Part shown: positions 56,349 to 64,000 of the stretch, in pieces
Layout: every line of letters starts with the position of its first letter
Position numbering within the stretch: position 1 is the stretch's first letter
Assembly (NCBI GenBank): GCA_019358875.1
Contig: JAHHIF010000026.1
Span: 1-64,000, forward strand
Reading direction: 5' to 3'
Source of the DNA: Symplocastrum torsivum CPER-KK1
GTDB taxonomy: Bacteria; Cyanobacteriota; Cyanobacteriia; Cyanobacteriales; Coleofasciculaceae
Length of the DNA stretch: 64,000 nucleotides
Translations under genes and position numbers: made by a program
The notes under the pieces: generated by a model
What the model was told of the DNA's origin: nothing
The model's input: the letters and a program-made list of their open reading frames with translations, nothing else
The model's database searches: none

Positions 56349-56942
56349 ACATTAAAAGCGAAGTGGAGATACTGAGTTTCCCTCCCTAATTCATCATTTC
56401 CTCCCGATGATCGCCTCGATTTGGATACCTCCTCTTTGAGAGAAGATTCCAGGCGGCGCAATCAGCAGCCCAGTTGCGAAAAATCCGGTAAATTTGCTTT
56501 CAGGCAGCTGGACATCGTTCTGTCTCATGCGCCTTTTGCAAAGCTCGCACGTCTGCTTCCAAAGCCTGTGAATATTTCTGAAAAATGGCTTCTAAGAAAG
56601 CTAAAGTGTTCTTGGGGTGCTTGCATGGATGTTTAGGAACTGGGACAGAGCCTTAAGTGAATGAAGACTAAACGCTGGAGTGCTTGAATATTACTATCAA
56701 TACATTCATCCCGCACTGCCACACTCACCAAAAACTCAGATTGCTAGCAGTTTACTTTCTCCCTCGAATACAATAGCGGCAATACCTCCCCAGCCTGAAA
56801 ACTTTTAAGACAAGGAACAGCAGATGTTTAAGATAAAGAATCTGCTTTTAGAGAAAACAAAAAACGCAACATACCTGGAAAGATAGACAAGACACTCAAT
56901 TAGTTCAACCAGGTTATTTTCTGCCAATAGAGGTTAAACGCA
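56349..56942. other. intergenic region between miaB and the EamA gene
   Basis: About 590 bases with no recognised gene. A ~50-codon open stretch on the minus strand (about 56500-56652) has coding-like composition but no start codon. A ribosome site GAGG lies a few bases before the EamA start. Confidence 0.45.
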
Positions 56943-58763
56943 ATGGGGCAACGGGACTTGCAACCGGAAAACTTTGGAGCCAGTGATCCACAGGGAGCAG
57001 AAGCTCTTTTGAGATCCATGACTCAGGATATTGAGAACCTGCGGCAAAATCTTGTTGCCCAGCTATCTCAAGATGTTGAGCGACTCCAAAGAGAAAAAGC
57101 CCAGTTGATTGACGATATCGAAAGGCTACAAACCCAGCGTCAGCAGCAAATTGTCCAACAACAACAATTAGTCCAGCAAATCACTCCGGCTCTAGCAAAC
57201 CAGCTCCAAGAACTACTAAGAGAGCGGCTCAATCAACTACCAGTTCCCCCATCAGTCTCTGATAGAGGCAGTGCGCCCCTCGACGGCTCTGGAGGAGTAG
57301 GGGAAAGACAAGGCTCTATGCCGTTGCCAAGAGATACGGCTGTCAATGATTACAACGAAAATGCTTATCGGCTCATTGCCTCTTTAGATTCCACCCTGAG
57401 AACGACGTTCAAAACGTTGCAACAAGACCTCAGCAGCTATCAAAGCTCTCTTTCTCAGCAGTTGGGTCATATGTACAGCCTAGAGCAGCAAGGAGAGGCG
57501 ATTTTAGAAGCACTTGTGAGTCGGCTCAGAGAAGAAATTCAATCTGAGTCGTTGGTGGCTAAGAATCCTCCGGTTGCACCTCCCACAGTACCACCACCTT
57601 CGCCCTTACCTCGTTTCGATAGGCAGGAGTATCCAGACAATAATCACAACAACTCCACTGTTGCTTCCTCTTCAACACGACCAGAGCCAAATGTACCGCT
57701 TGTACGAGAGCCAGAGCCGCCTGCCGCTATTCCCAAGCCACCACCTCGCACTCAACCCGCCTCCAAAGTCCAGCTTGGGTTTTTGCTCGTTCTCCTTTCC
57801 TCACTAGCACTCTCGTTTCTCAACATTGTTATTACAGTAATTCTCAACAAGTCACGAATTTTTGGGGTATTTGAACAAGGAGGATTTATTTCTCCAAGTG
57901 TGGGAAATTCGCTACTCATCCTGTGGCTACGAATGCTAGTTGTGGTACCGCTGATGACGGGTTTGACGACTATTCTTTACCCCAATATGTGGCGAGATAT
58001 CAAGCAGTTTGCTCAGTCGAATGACCAGCCTTTATTTCTCAAAGTCATAGGCAGTGGATTCTTTCTATTTGTGTCCCAAGTACTCATCTATATGGCTTTG
58101 GGACCGATTTCACCGGGAGTGGCAATTACAATTTTCTTCATCTATCCAATCGTTACCGTGCTGTTGGCTTGGCTGTTATTTGGTGATCGCCCTAGCTCAT
58201 TTCGCAGTACGATTATTGCCTGTGTCTTGCTGGGAGTTGTCCTGATCATGCTTCCAACTGGAGCGGCGAAGCTTTCTGGGTTGGGGGTTGCGGCGGCGGC
58301 TGGTTCTGGGATTGCCTTCGCTATTTACGTCATCCTGACGCAAATGTGTGCAAAAAAGCTACACCCAATTCCGTTTAGTTGGATTAACTTTGTGATCATT
58401 CTGGGCTTCTCTGGTCTTAGCTTGGCAGGACCGTTGCCAGAATCCTGGCGTTTTGAAGTTGACCCGGCGATGTGGCCGAATCTAATCATTAGTAGTGTGA
58501 TTTTAGGGGCGATTACACTGGTTAGCTATCTGTTTAACAACATTGGTATTAGCTTGATTGGTGCGGCGAGAGCATCAATTTTAGGGGCAACTGGACCCGC
58601 GTTAACAGCGCTTTTAGCATTGGTGGTTATTCAAAGAGCATTGCTGCCACTACAAATGTTTGGAATGCTACTGGTTACTCTAGGAGTCGCTGCCTTGAGT
58701 TTTGAGCGATTGCGACAATCGCCTAAAACCCCTCAAACAGCTAGGCAAGCCCAAGCTAAATAA
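56943..58763 (+). CDS. EamA/DMT-family transporter with long coiled-coil N-terminal extension
   Basis: The C-terminal ~325 residues (from about residue 278) are a ten-helix EamA-type drug/metabolite transporter, with the internal repeat signatures LGPISPGVAITIFFIYPIV and SLIGAARASILGATGPALTA. The first ~275 residues are not membrane: a coiled coil (QDVERLQREKAQLIDDIERL, residues 35-90), further helices, then a Pro/Ser-rich linker. Typical EamA proteins are ~300 residues. The extension should be cytoplasmic and could bind a partner, but that is inference. Confidence 0.85.
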   Translation: MGQRDLQPENFGASDPQGAEALLRSMTQDIENLRQNLVAQLSQDVERLQREKAQLIDDIERLQTQRQQQIVQQQQLVQQITPALANQLQELLRERLNQLPVPPSVSDRGSAPLDGSGGVGERQGSMPLPRDTAVNDYNENAYRLIASLDSTLRTTFKTLQQDLSSYQSSLSQQLGHMYSLEQQGEAILEALVSRLREEIQSESLVAKNPPVAPPTVPPPSPLPRFDRQEYPDNNHNNSTVASSSTRPEPNVPLVREPEPPAAIPKPPPRTQPASKVQLGFLLVLLSSLALSFLNIVITVILNKSRIFGVFEQGGFISPSVGNSLLILWLRMLVVVPLMTGLTTILYPNMWRDIKQFAQSNDQPLFLKVIGSGFFLFVSQVLIYMALGPISPGVAITIFFIYPIVTVLLAWLLFGDRPSSFRSTIIACVLLGVVLIMLPTGAAKLSGLGVAAAAGSGIAFAIYVILTQMCAKKLHPIPFSWINFVIILGFSGLSLAGPLPESWRFEVDPAMWPNLIISSVILGAITLVSYLFNNIGISLIGAARASILGATGPALTALLALVVIQRALLPLQMFGMLLVTLGVAALSFERLRQSPKTPQTARQAQAK

Positions 58764-58956
58764 TTGGGTACACATTGAATCGGCAATATCAACTTCTGGC
58801 AGAAGGGGCAAGGTAATTCTATATCTACCTTTCCCTTTTGGCTTAATTACATAGGCACGTCACAAGATACGCAAGGTTGAAAAATGCGATCGCTTTCGTG
58901 GCTACCCAGTAATCACACATTTATTGGCAACATTATTCATCTTGATCTGGCTTGAC

Positions 58957-59007
58957 ATTTAAGTAAATGCTTAACTATTATAAAAACAGTTAAGCATTCG
59001 CTTAAAT
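58957..59007. promoter_or_regulatory. double ArsR-type operator
   Basis: Two TTAAG-N6-CTTAA sites, at 58959-58974 and 58990-59005, lie 31 bases apart (about three helical turns). They sit inside a larger inverted repeat, 58957-58976 against 58988-59007, with 18 of 20 positions matching. The second site ends 17 bases before the ArsR start codon, which fits autoregulation. Confidence 0.75.
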
Positions 59008-59021
59008 ATTGAGTTGAACTG

Positions 59022-59357
59022 TTGAGTAGACCTGCTGCCAGTACTGATATATTTCAAGCGATCGCAGATCCAACGCGACGCGCCTTATTAGATCGACTTC
59101 GTGACGGTGAACAACCTGTCAAGCAGTTGGCAGAACCCTTTGAAATGTCATTGCCAGCCATCTCTCAGCACTTGCAAATACTGTGTGAAGCTGGCTTGGT
59201 GTCTCAACGCAAAGCAGGACGACAGCGCCTCTATCGCCTGAACCCTGAACCTCTAAGGGAAGTGTCTGACTGGCTTATCCATTACGAGCAATTCTGGCAA
59301 GAGAGATTAGATGCTCTTGGCAACTATTTGGAGGAAAATCCATGCTCCGAGACGTAA
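59022..59357 (+). CDS. ArsR-family transcriptional regulator
   Basis: A winged-helix regulator of 111 residues. FQAIADPTRRALLDRLRDG at residue 10 and the recognition helix SLPAISQHLQILCEAGLV (about residue 43) are typical. No metal-binding ELCV-type Cys box is present, so it belongs to the SRPBCC-linked, non-metal group. The TTG start is set by the operator and family length. Its end overlaps the SRPBCC gene by 16 bases. Confidence 0.9.
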   Translation: MSRPAASTDIFQAIADPTRRALLDRLRDGEQPVKQLAEPFEMSLPAISQHLQILCEAGLVSQRKAGRQRLYRLNPEPLREVSDWLIHYEQFWQERLDALGNYLEENPCSET

Positions 59358-59947
59358 AGACTGAAGTTTTTTACCCTTATCCCCCAGAACGACTCTGGCA
59401 AGTACTTACTAATCACCGTGCCTTGGCAGCATGGCTGATGGATAACGACTTTGAGCCACGAGTCGGACACAAATTCCGCTTTCAGCCTGATCCACAAAAA
59501 GGATGGGAAGAAGCCATCCACTGCGAAGTCATTGAACTCAATGAGCCAAGGAGTCTTTCTTATACCTGGCGAGGTGGTTTTATGGGTAAGCCAACTATTG
59601 TTACTTGGACACTCTTGCCTGTTGATGGAGGTACACAACTCCAGCTTGAGCATAAAGGCTTGGAGAGTGAGGTGACACCATTTAGTCAGCCGATGCGTCT
59701 TGCTCAAGCAAGACAGGACAACTCTATGTTCAAAGCAATAGAGACACAACTGCTACCAGTTAGTCCAAGAATGCCGTCAGCGCTTGGGTACAAACAGTTT
59801 GAGAGCTTTGACAGCATTACTCTCAACTTCTATCTCAGTGGTGGCTGGCACTCACCACTTAACAGGAAACTTCAAACTGTGCTGGGTGACATTGCTCAAC
59901 AAAGTCACCTTGCAGCAGCATCCAATGTTCAGACAGGGCGTTTGTAA
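59342..59947 (+). CDS. SRPBCC (AHSA1/START-like) domain protein
   Basis: A ligand-binding helix-grip protein. The first ~125 residues match AHSA1: TEVFYPYPPERLWQVLTN, FRFQPDPQKGW and PRSLSYTWRGG. Such genes usually pair with ArsR regulators. After residue ~135 the sequence (MFKAIETQLLPVSPRMPSAL onward) is less typical, and residues FDSITLNFYLSGGWHSPLNR may be a family C-terminal helix. Translation is coupled to arsR by overlap. Confidence 0.8.
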   Translation: MLRDVKTEVFYPYPPERLWQVLTNHRALAAWLMDNDFEPRVGHKFRFQPDPQKGWEEAIHCEVIELNEPRSLSYTWRGGFMGKPTIVTWTLLPVDGGTQLQLEHKGLESEVTPFSQPMRLAQARQDNSMFKAIETQLLPVSPRMPSALGYKQFESFDSITLNFYLSGGWHSPLNRKLQTVLGDIAQQSHLAAASNVQTGRL

Positions 59948-60017
59948 TAACAGTGAGACTATTTCTTTCTTGAGAAGAGTCCTCCCTACAAGAACATAAA
60001 TTATAGAGAAGCCGAAA

Positions 60018-60101
60018 ATGACTACAAATCTTTCTGAGATTGACGAAAAGATAATCAGCAACGTTAATCGTTTAACCGAGGCTAGAAAGAAAAAGTTTTA
60101 A
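60018..60101 (+). CDS. possible 27-residue small protein
   Basis: ATG to TAA, giving MTTNLSEIDEKIISNVNRLT and a Lys-rich end. It may equally be a remnant of a longer gene. It lies between the SRPBCC gene and the broken GST gene. No homologue is recognised. Confidence 0.25.
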   Translation: MTTNLSEIDEKIISNVNRLTEARKKKF

Positions 60102-60111
60102 GAGGTTAACA

Positions 60112-60774
60112 GTGATAAAGTTTTATCACCTTCCAATCTCTGCTAACTCTCGCCGTGTGTGGATTGCGCTACTAGAAAAAATGCTTGCCTTTGAAGAAGT
60201 TTTACTCAAGCTAGATAGCGATCAATATCAACCAGAGTTTTTAGAACTTAACCCGTTTCATCATGTTCCAGTTTTGGTTGATGACGGTTTTAGAGTAGTA
60301 TAATCCTTGGCAATTCTTGACTACCTAGAGGCAAAGTACCCCAATCCGCCATTAATGCCTAACGGGGCTAATGCGATCGCAACAGTGCGAATGGTACAAA
60401 TGGTCACCATTACTGAGTTATGGTCGCTAATGATTCGACTGACGAGTGAGGTAATGGGCTTTGTCAAAAACGACACCGAAAAGCTAGAAAAGGCTCGTCA
60501 GCAAGTATTCACGGTGCTGAACTTTTTTGAAAGTCAACTGGATGATTCTCCATATTTTGGAAGTAATCACCTAACTTTAGCTGATATTACTGCCGGAACT
60601 TTGGTGACTCAGCTACCTAGTATTGGTGTGCCATTTGATGATTATCCAAAACTGAGTACTTGGTGCGATCACTTAATGCAACGTGATTCATGGACGGCAA
60701 CTGAACCTAGTCCAGAAGCAATTGATGCTTCAATCCCTCAAGCAAAGGCTTTAATGAGAGCTTATCTCACTTAA
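60112..60774 (+). pseudogene. glutathione S-transferase gene interrupted by one in-frame stop
   Basis: The reading frame is that of a ~220-residue GST, with GTG start KFYHLPISANSRRVWIALLE, then PFHHVPVLVDDGFRVV, TAA at 60301-60303, and SLAILDYLEAKYPNPPLMPNG in the same frame. In intact GSTs this stop position is the Glu of the conserved Glu-Ser pair that binds glutathione, so a single GAA-to-TAA change explains it. The C-terminal helical domain is open to the end. A sequencing error is the main alternative. Confidence 0.88.
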
Positions 60775-60849
60775 TAGGCTAACGAAATCATCCAATTCCT
60801 CTTGAGATGAAACGAATCTTTTAGAAACTATCTAATTAGAGGATTAGTT

Positions 60850-61554
60850 ATGAGTCTTTTTTGTTTAGTACACGGCGCTTACTGTGGTGCTTGGTGTTGG
60901 GATTTGCTGATTCCTGAACTTGAGGCGCGTGGTCACAAAGCAGTAGCAATGGATCTTCCAATAGAAGAACCAGAGGCAGGTGCTATTCGCTACGCGGAGG
61001 TCGTGCTTCAAGCGCTGCAAGGCATTAGTGATGACGTGATACTAGTTGGTCATTCTATGTCTGGCTTAGTTATCCCAGTTGTTGCCTCTCAACATCCAGT
61101 ACGAAAGCTTGTATATCTTGCCGGAGGCATCCCAAAAGTGGGAACGAGTGTGGTTGAACGTATCTCACATGGCGATGAGTCTGATATGTTCAATTCAGCG
61201 GCACCTAACAAAGATGCTTCAGAAGACAATGCTTTGGCGATGGAATTGCTTTTTCATGATTGTAAGCCTGAGGTTGCACAGTGGGCGATCCCGAAGCTGC
61301 GATATCAAGCTTCTGGTTTAGTGTTTTCTGAAATTAGTCCTCTTCAAACGATGCCAGAGGTAGAATCTGCCTATATTGTTTGTACGGAGGATCGAACATT
61401 TACCTCAGTTTGGTCGAAGCGTGCTGCGCGTGAGATTTTGGGAGTAGACGCGATCGCATTACAGAGTGGACATTGCCCTCAACTATCCCGTCCTGTTGAA
61501 CTCGCTGATGTCCTTGACTCAATTACTCAAGTAGACAACACTGAAGCTGCCTGA
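60850..61554 (+). CDS. alpha/beta-hydrolase (MES/salicylate-esterase-like)
   Basis: A 234-residue hydrolase with an oxyanion segment FCLVHGAYCGAWCWD (from residue 4), the nucleophile elbow VGHSMSGLV (Ser about residue 70), and a catalytic His in LQSGHCPQLSRP (about residue 216). The layout resembles methyl-ester esterases and hydroxynitrile-lyase-like proteins. The substrate is unknown. It looks intact although its neighbours are broken. Confidence 0.85.
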   Translation: MSLFCLVHGAYCGAWCWDLLIPELEARGHKAVAMDLPIEEPEAGAIRYAEVVLQALQGISDDVILVGHSMSGLVIPVVASQHPVRKLVYLAGGIPKVGTSVVERISHGDESDMFNSAAPNKDASEDNALAMELLFHDCKPEVAQWAIPKLRYQASGLVFSEISPLQTMPEVESAYIVCTEDRTFTSVWSKRAAREILGVDAIALQSGHCPQLSRPVELADVLDSITQVDNTEAA

Positions 61555-61567
61555 AAAGGACTTGAAA

Positions 61568-61603
61568 ATGAAACTATTAATTCTCGGTGGAACTCGAACC
61601 TGA
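61568..61603 (+). pseudogene. stub of an NAD-dependent epimerase gene
   Basis: ATG starts MKLLILGGTRT and then stops. MKLLILGGTRF is the usual N terminus of a family of cyanobacterial NAD-dependent epimerases, so this is probably the leftover 5' end of a deleted gene. Nothing more of the gene is seen after it. Confidence 0.5.
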
Positions 61604-61703
61604 GAGGCATCACTAGAGGTGTATTTATAGTTAAGGGCAGGCGAGTTGCCCACCCTACAACAGAGAATGCAAAAACGATCGCTTTTTTAGCCTAAACAAC
61701 GAC

Positions 61704-62675
61704 CTACATGATGGGAAAAACATTAATCAAATCTTGTAGGTTATCTGCCACAGCAGCCGTTAGTTGGTGCGTAACTGGCAAGCTATCTACTACTATTCCT
61801 GTACATAAAAGCATCATGTAGAGGATAGAGTATTTAAACATTGAACGAGCAAGTTGCTTGTCAGTAGGTGCTTGTAATAGCTGCCATGCTTTTTTCAAGA
61901 AAAGGCTTCCCAATACCAAGGCAAGTACGCCATAAATAACACCCGACTCATGCAAAGGATAAATCAGTAAGAAGGACGCGGGTACCACTAGCAATGTGTA
62001 ATACCAGATTTGACGGGTAGTAGACTTTTCACCCGCCACAACGGGCAACATGGGGATACCAACTTTCGCGTAGTCGTCTCGAATCATCAAAGCTAACGCC
62101 CAGAAGTGGGGAGGTGTCCACAGGAAGACAATCGCGAATAACAACCATGCTGCCCAACTAAGTGTACCTGTTACAGCCGCCCAACCCACTAGTGCTGGAA
62201 TTGCCCCAGCCGCACCGCCAATTACAATGTTTTGCGCTGTATGGCGTTTTAGTAAGTGGGTGTAGATCAGCATATAAAAGACAATGCCGGACATTGCCAA
62301 CAACGCACTTAGCAGGTTGGCAAATACCGTGAGTAGGGTAAAAGAGAGAAACGCTAATGCGATCGCAAATAACAAGGCATCACGAGGCTGCACTCGTCCC
62401 GAAGGAATCGGGCGATGGCGCGTCCGCATCATATCGTAGTCGATGTCACGGTCATAAATACAGTTCAGCGTCTGAGCCGAAGCAGCAGCCAGTGTACCAC
62501 CCACCAGGGTTACTAGCAGCAATATGGGATTCACTTGTCCATCGGATGCCATCCACATCCCTGCTGCTGTCGTAATTAACAACAGTGGGATAATTCGGGG
62601 CTTCGTTAGCTGATAGTAGCTTTGAATAACTTGCAGGAAGTTTTCATGTTGACGGGATACACTTGTCCCAATCAT
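61704..62675 (-). CDS. ctaB: protoheme IX farnesyltransferase (heme O synthase)
   Basis: A UbiA-family prenyltransferase in the inner membrane that makes heme O from heme B and farnesyl diphosphate. The 323-residue protein has about nine helices. The metal-binding motif NCIYDRDIDYDMMRTRHRP (about residue 86) and the second DDYAKVGIPMLPVVAGE (about residue 199) are present. It is 79 bases downstream of ctaA, which takes the next step. Confidence 0.95.
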   Translation of the reverse strand: MIGTSVSRQHENFLQVIQSYYQLTKPRIIPLLLITTAAGMWMASDGQVNPILLLVTLVGGTLAAASAQTLNCIYDRDIDYDMMRTRHRPIPSGRVQPRDALLFAIALAFLSFTLLTVFANLLSALLAMSGIVFYMLIYTHLLKRHTAQNIVIGGAAGAIPALVGWAAVTGTLSWAAWLLFAIVFLWTPPHFWALALMIRDDYAKVGIPMLPVVAGEKSTTRQIWYYTLLVVPASFLLIYPLHESGVIYGVLALVLGSLFLKKAWQLLQAPTDKQLARSMFKYSILYMMLLCTGIVVDSLPVTHQLTAAVADNLQDLINVFPIM

Positions 62676-62754
62676 TCAGTCACCTATTCCTTTTTTTGAA
62701 ACAATACGCGCCCTACCTGGGAGTGGGAAGTAACGCGGTTAAGTCCTGAAATGT

Positions 62755-63702
62755 TTAAGTAGCTTCAGCCTCTTGGGACAACACCTTTAGCGCACCAGCC
62801 TCTGTCCGATCGCGCAACGCTAAAACGGTGAAGGTAACTAGCGTTCCTAGTAAAGCCGCGCCTACAGCTTGATGGGCAACAGTTAGTGGTTCAACTTGCA
62901 GGTGTAGCCGCCAGGTTGCAACGCCCAAGAGTATCTGTAAAACCACTAATCCAGCGGCAAGCTTTGCCAATTGGCGCAGGGTAGGATGAAGTGCAGCTGT
63001 CCGCCAAGCGATAACTACAACAGTCAAGGTTGCTAGGGTTGCAGGGACTACACCAGCAATATGACTATTCATCACGAGGCATAGTTGAGATACCCCAAAG
63101 CATTGATGTAACGCCCATTTGGAAGCAACCAGTCCACCTAAGAGACTTTGTAAATAAACCAAAATTGCTGCTGTTAAACTCACCCAAGGTAACTTACCAA
63201 CAGCACCCGTACCTTTGTAAGGGAGGAGTGCTGTACCAATCACCAGTAGGGTAGTGAAAAATAACAGTGCTGTTCCTAGATGGGCGGTAACAATATCAAA
63301 CCTAAGTAATTCTGTAACCGTTAGTCCACCCAGTACACCTTGGAAAACAATCAGACCCAAGGCAAATGTGGATGCCCAAGGAAGCCAGTTGGGTAAAGAT
63401 CGTCGATCCCACCAAGATAAACCAGCTAGTGCGATCGCACTAATGCCAATCAAAGCGGCATCCAATCGGTGAAACCACTCTAAGAATACTTGAAGATTCA
63501 TTTGCTGACTGGGTACTAGCTGACCGTAGCATAAGGGCCAGTCAGGACAAGCTAGACCCGCATTCATCACTCTTGTCGCACTACCGACTGCCATCAACAG
63601 CAATGTTGCGATCGCGATTTTCCATACCAAGCGACGGATACGTTCTTTGGGTTGGGATGATTCCTGAGTAGCAACCGACCGATAGAGGACTGATTCAGCC
63701 AT
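62755..63702 (-). CDS. ctaA: heme A synthase
   Basis: A membrane cytochrome-like enzyme that oxidises heme O to heme A for cytochrome c oxidase. The 315-residue protein has eight predicted helices and heme-ligand His in FLEWFHRLDAALIG, FDIVTAHLGTALLF and EPLTVAHQAVGAALLG. GLACPDWPLCYGQ with paired Cys, near residue 49, is typical. The cox genes may lie beyond the right edge. Confidence 0.95.
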   Translation of the reverse strand: MAESVLYRSVATQESSQPKERIRRLVWKIAIATLLLMAVGSATRVMNAGLACPDWPLCYGQLVPSQQMNLQVFLEWFHRLDAALIGISAIALAGLSWWDRRSLPNWLPWASTFALGLIVFQGVLGGLTVTELLRFDIVTAHLGTALLFFTTLLVIGTALLPYKGTGAVGKLPWVSLTAAILVYLQSLLGGLVASKWALHQCFGVSQLCLVMNSHIAGVVPATLATLTVVVIAWRTAALHPTLRQLAKLAAGLVVLQILLGVATWRLHLQVEPLTVAHQAVGAALLGTLVTFTVLALRDRTEAGALKVLSQEAEAT

Positions 63703-64000
63703 AGCACCAATTGCAAATCAAAGTTTACTGAACGTGAGAGTAGCGGCTCATCCTCAACCTAGCACCTGGATTTGAAAGATGACCAAACTCCACTTACCAC
63801 TTTAATGACGCTATCGCCAGAGGTGAATAGTTTTAGAGATTTTTTCAGAATTGCCAATTCACCGATTAAGCCCTATCGCTCTCAGAAATCTTTATATTTG
63901 CTTAATATCAAGCCATCAAATAATAAAGATTCTTTCCTCCCCCGCTTGATCCCAAGGAAATTAATAAAAAATCTATAAAAAATCAGTGGTTGTTACTTTT
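63703..64000. other. region upstream of ctaA to the window end
   Basis: A/T-rich sequence, probably with the ctaA promoter and possibly a promoter for a divergent gene beyond the window. A short frame at 63772-63978 has no ribosome site and no recognisable protein, and is not called. Confidence 0.4.

Noticed and set aside
56500..56652. Coding-like minus-strand stretch between miaB and the EamA gene
   Set aside because: About 50 open codons but no start codon and no recognisable protein; kept as intergenic.
61620..61665. Possible REP-like element (GGGCAGGCGAGTTGCCCACC)
   Set aside because: It resembles common cyanobacterial GGGCA/TGCCC repeats but is imperfect and single-copy in this window.

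Overview
The window is a 64 kb piece of a cyanobacterial chromosome. The evidence is frequent HIP1-type GCGATCGC octamers, a cyanobacterial 16S rRNA 5' end, PsbQ, DUF3318 and DUF2358 proteins, a CIRCE-controlled groESL operon, and heptanucleotide STRR repeats between genes. The repeats and the large secreted proteins fit a filamentous or colonial lineage, but the species cannot be fixed from the sequence alone.

Layout. 1-423: 5' end of a 16S rRNA gene (minus strand) with a clear promoter. 424-7354: nadC, argS, def, dnaA, a likely origin with four DnaA boxes, and dnaN. 7476-20495: an ArsA ATPase, several cyanobacterial hypotheticals, a phosphohexomutase, a LapA-like protein, a lipoprotein nuclease, an RmlD-like reductase, psbQ plus an FAD oxidoreductase, an exported glycosidase-like protein and a nucleoside transporter. 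22201-28474: a two-gene unit of a TpsA/haemagglutinin-like exoprotein and an exported TPR-CHAT (caspase-like) protein.

28653-38079 is the most interesting region: seven minus-strand genes that look like an uncharacterised biosynthetic cluster for a chorismate-derived aromatic product. It holds a dedicated DAHP synthase, a chorismate lyase-like protein (4-hydroxybenzoate), an FkbO/Hyg5-type chorismatase (3-hydroxybenzoate or a dihydroxy acid), an AMP-dependent ligase, a free acyl carrier protein, a luciferase-like flavin monooxygenase and a C-T-TE NRPS protein. Both the condensation and the thioesterase active-site motifs of the NRPS protein are non-canonical. A decayed copy of the NRPS 5' region lies inside the cluster, and the start of the chorismate lyase-like gene is built from tandem 57-bp duplications.

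38644-44207: an MBL hydrolase, a zinc alcohol dehydrogenase, an SDR and groESL. 44501-49720: a 2Fe-2S thioredoxin-like ferredoxin, an Rre1/Ycf29-like response regulator, sulfate uptake genes (sbpA-cysT-cysW plus a NIL protein, without cysA) and tRNA-Thr(UGU). 49723-58763: mobA, an NADP-binding oxidoreductase, a TIGR02587/TIGR02588 membrane pair, a D,D-carboxypeptidase, miaB and an unusual coiled-coil/EamA transporter fusion. 58957-61603: an ArsR regulator with a double operator and an SRPBCC partner, then a GST gene broken by one stop codon, an alpha/beta hydrolase and an epimerase stub; this stretch seems to be decaying. 61704-63702: ctaB and ctaA for heme A synthesis.
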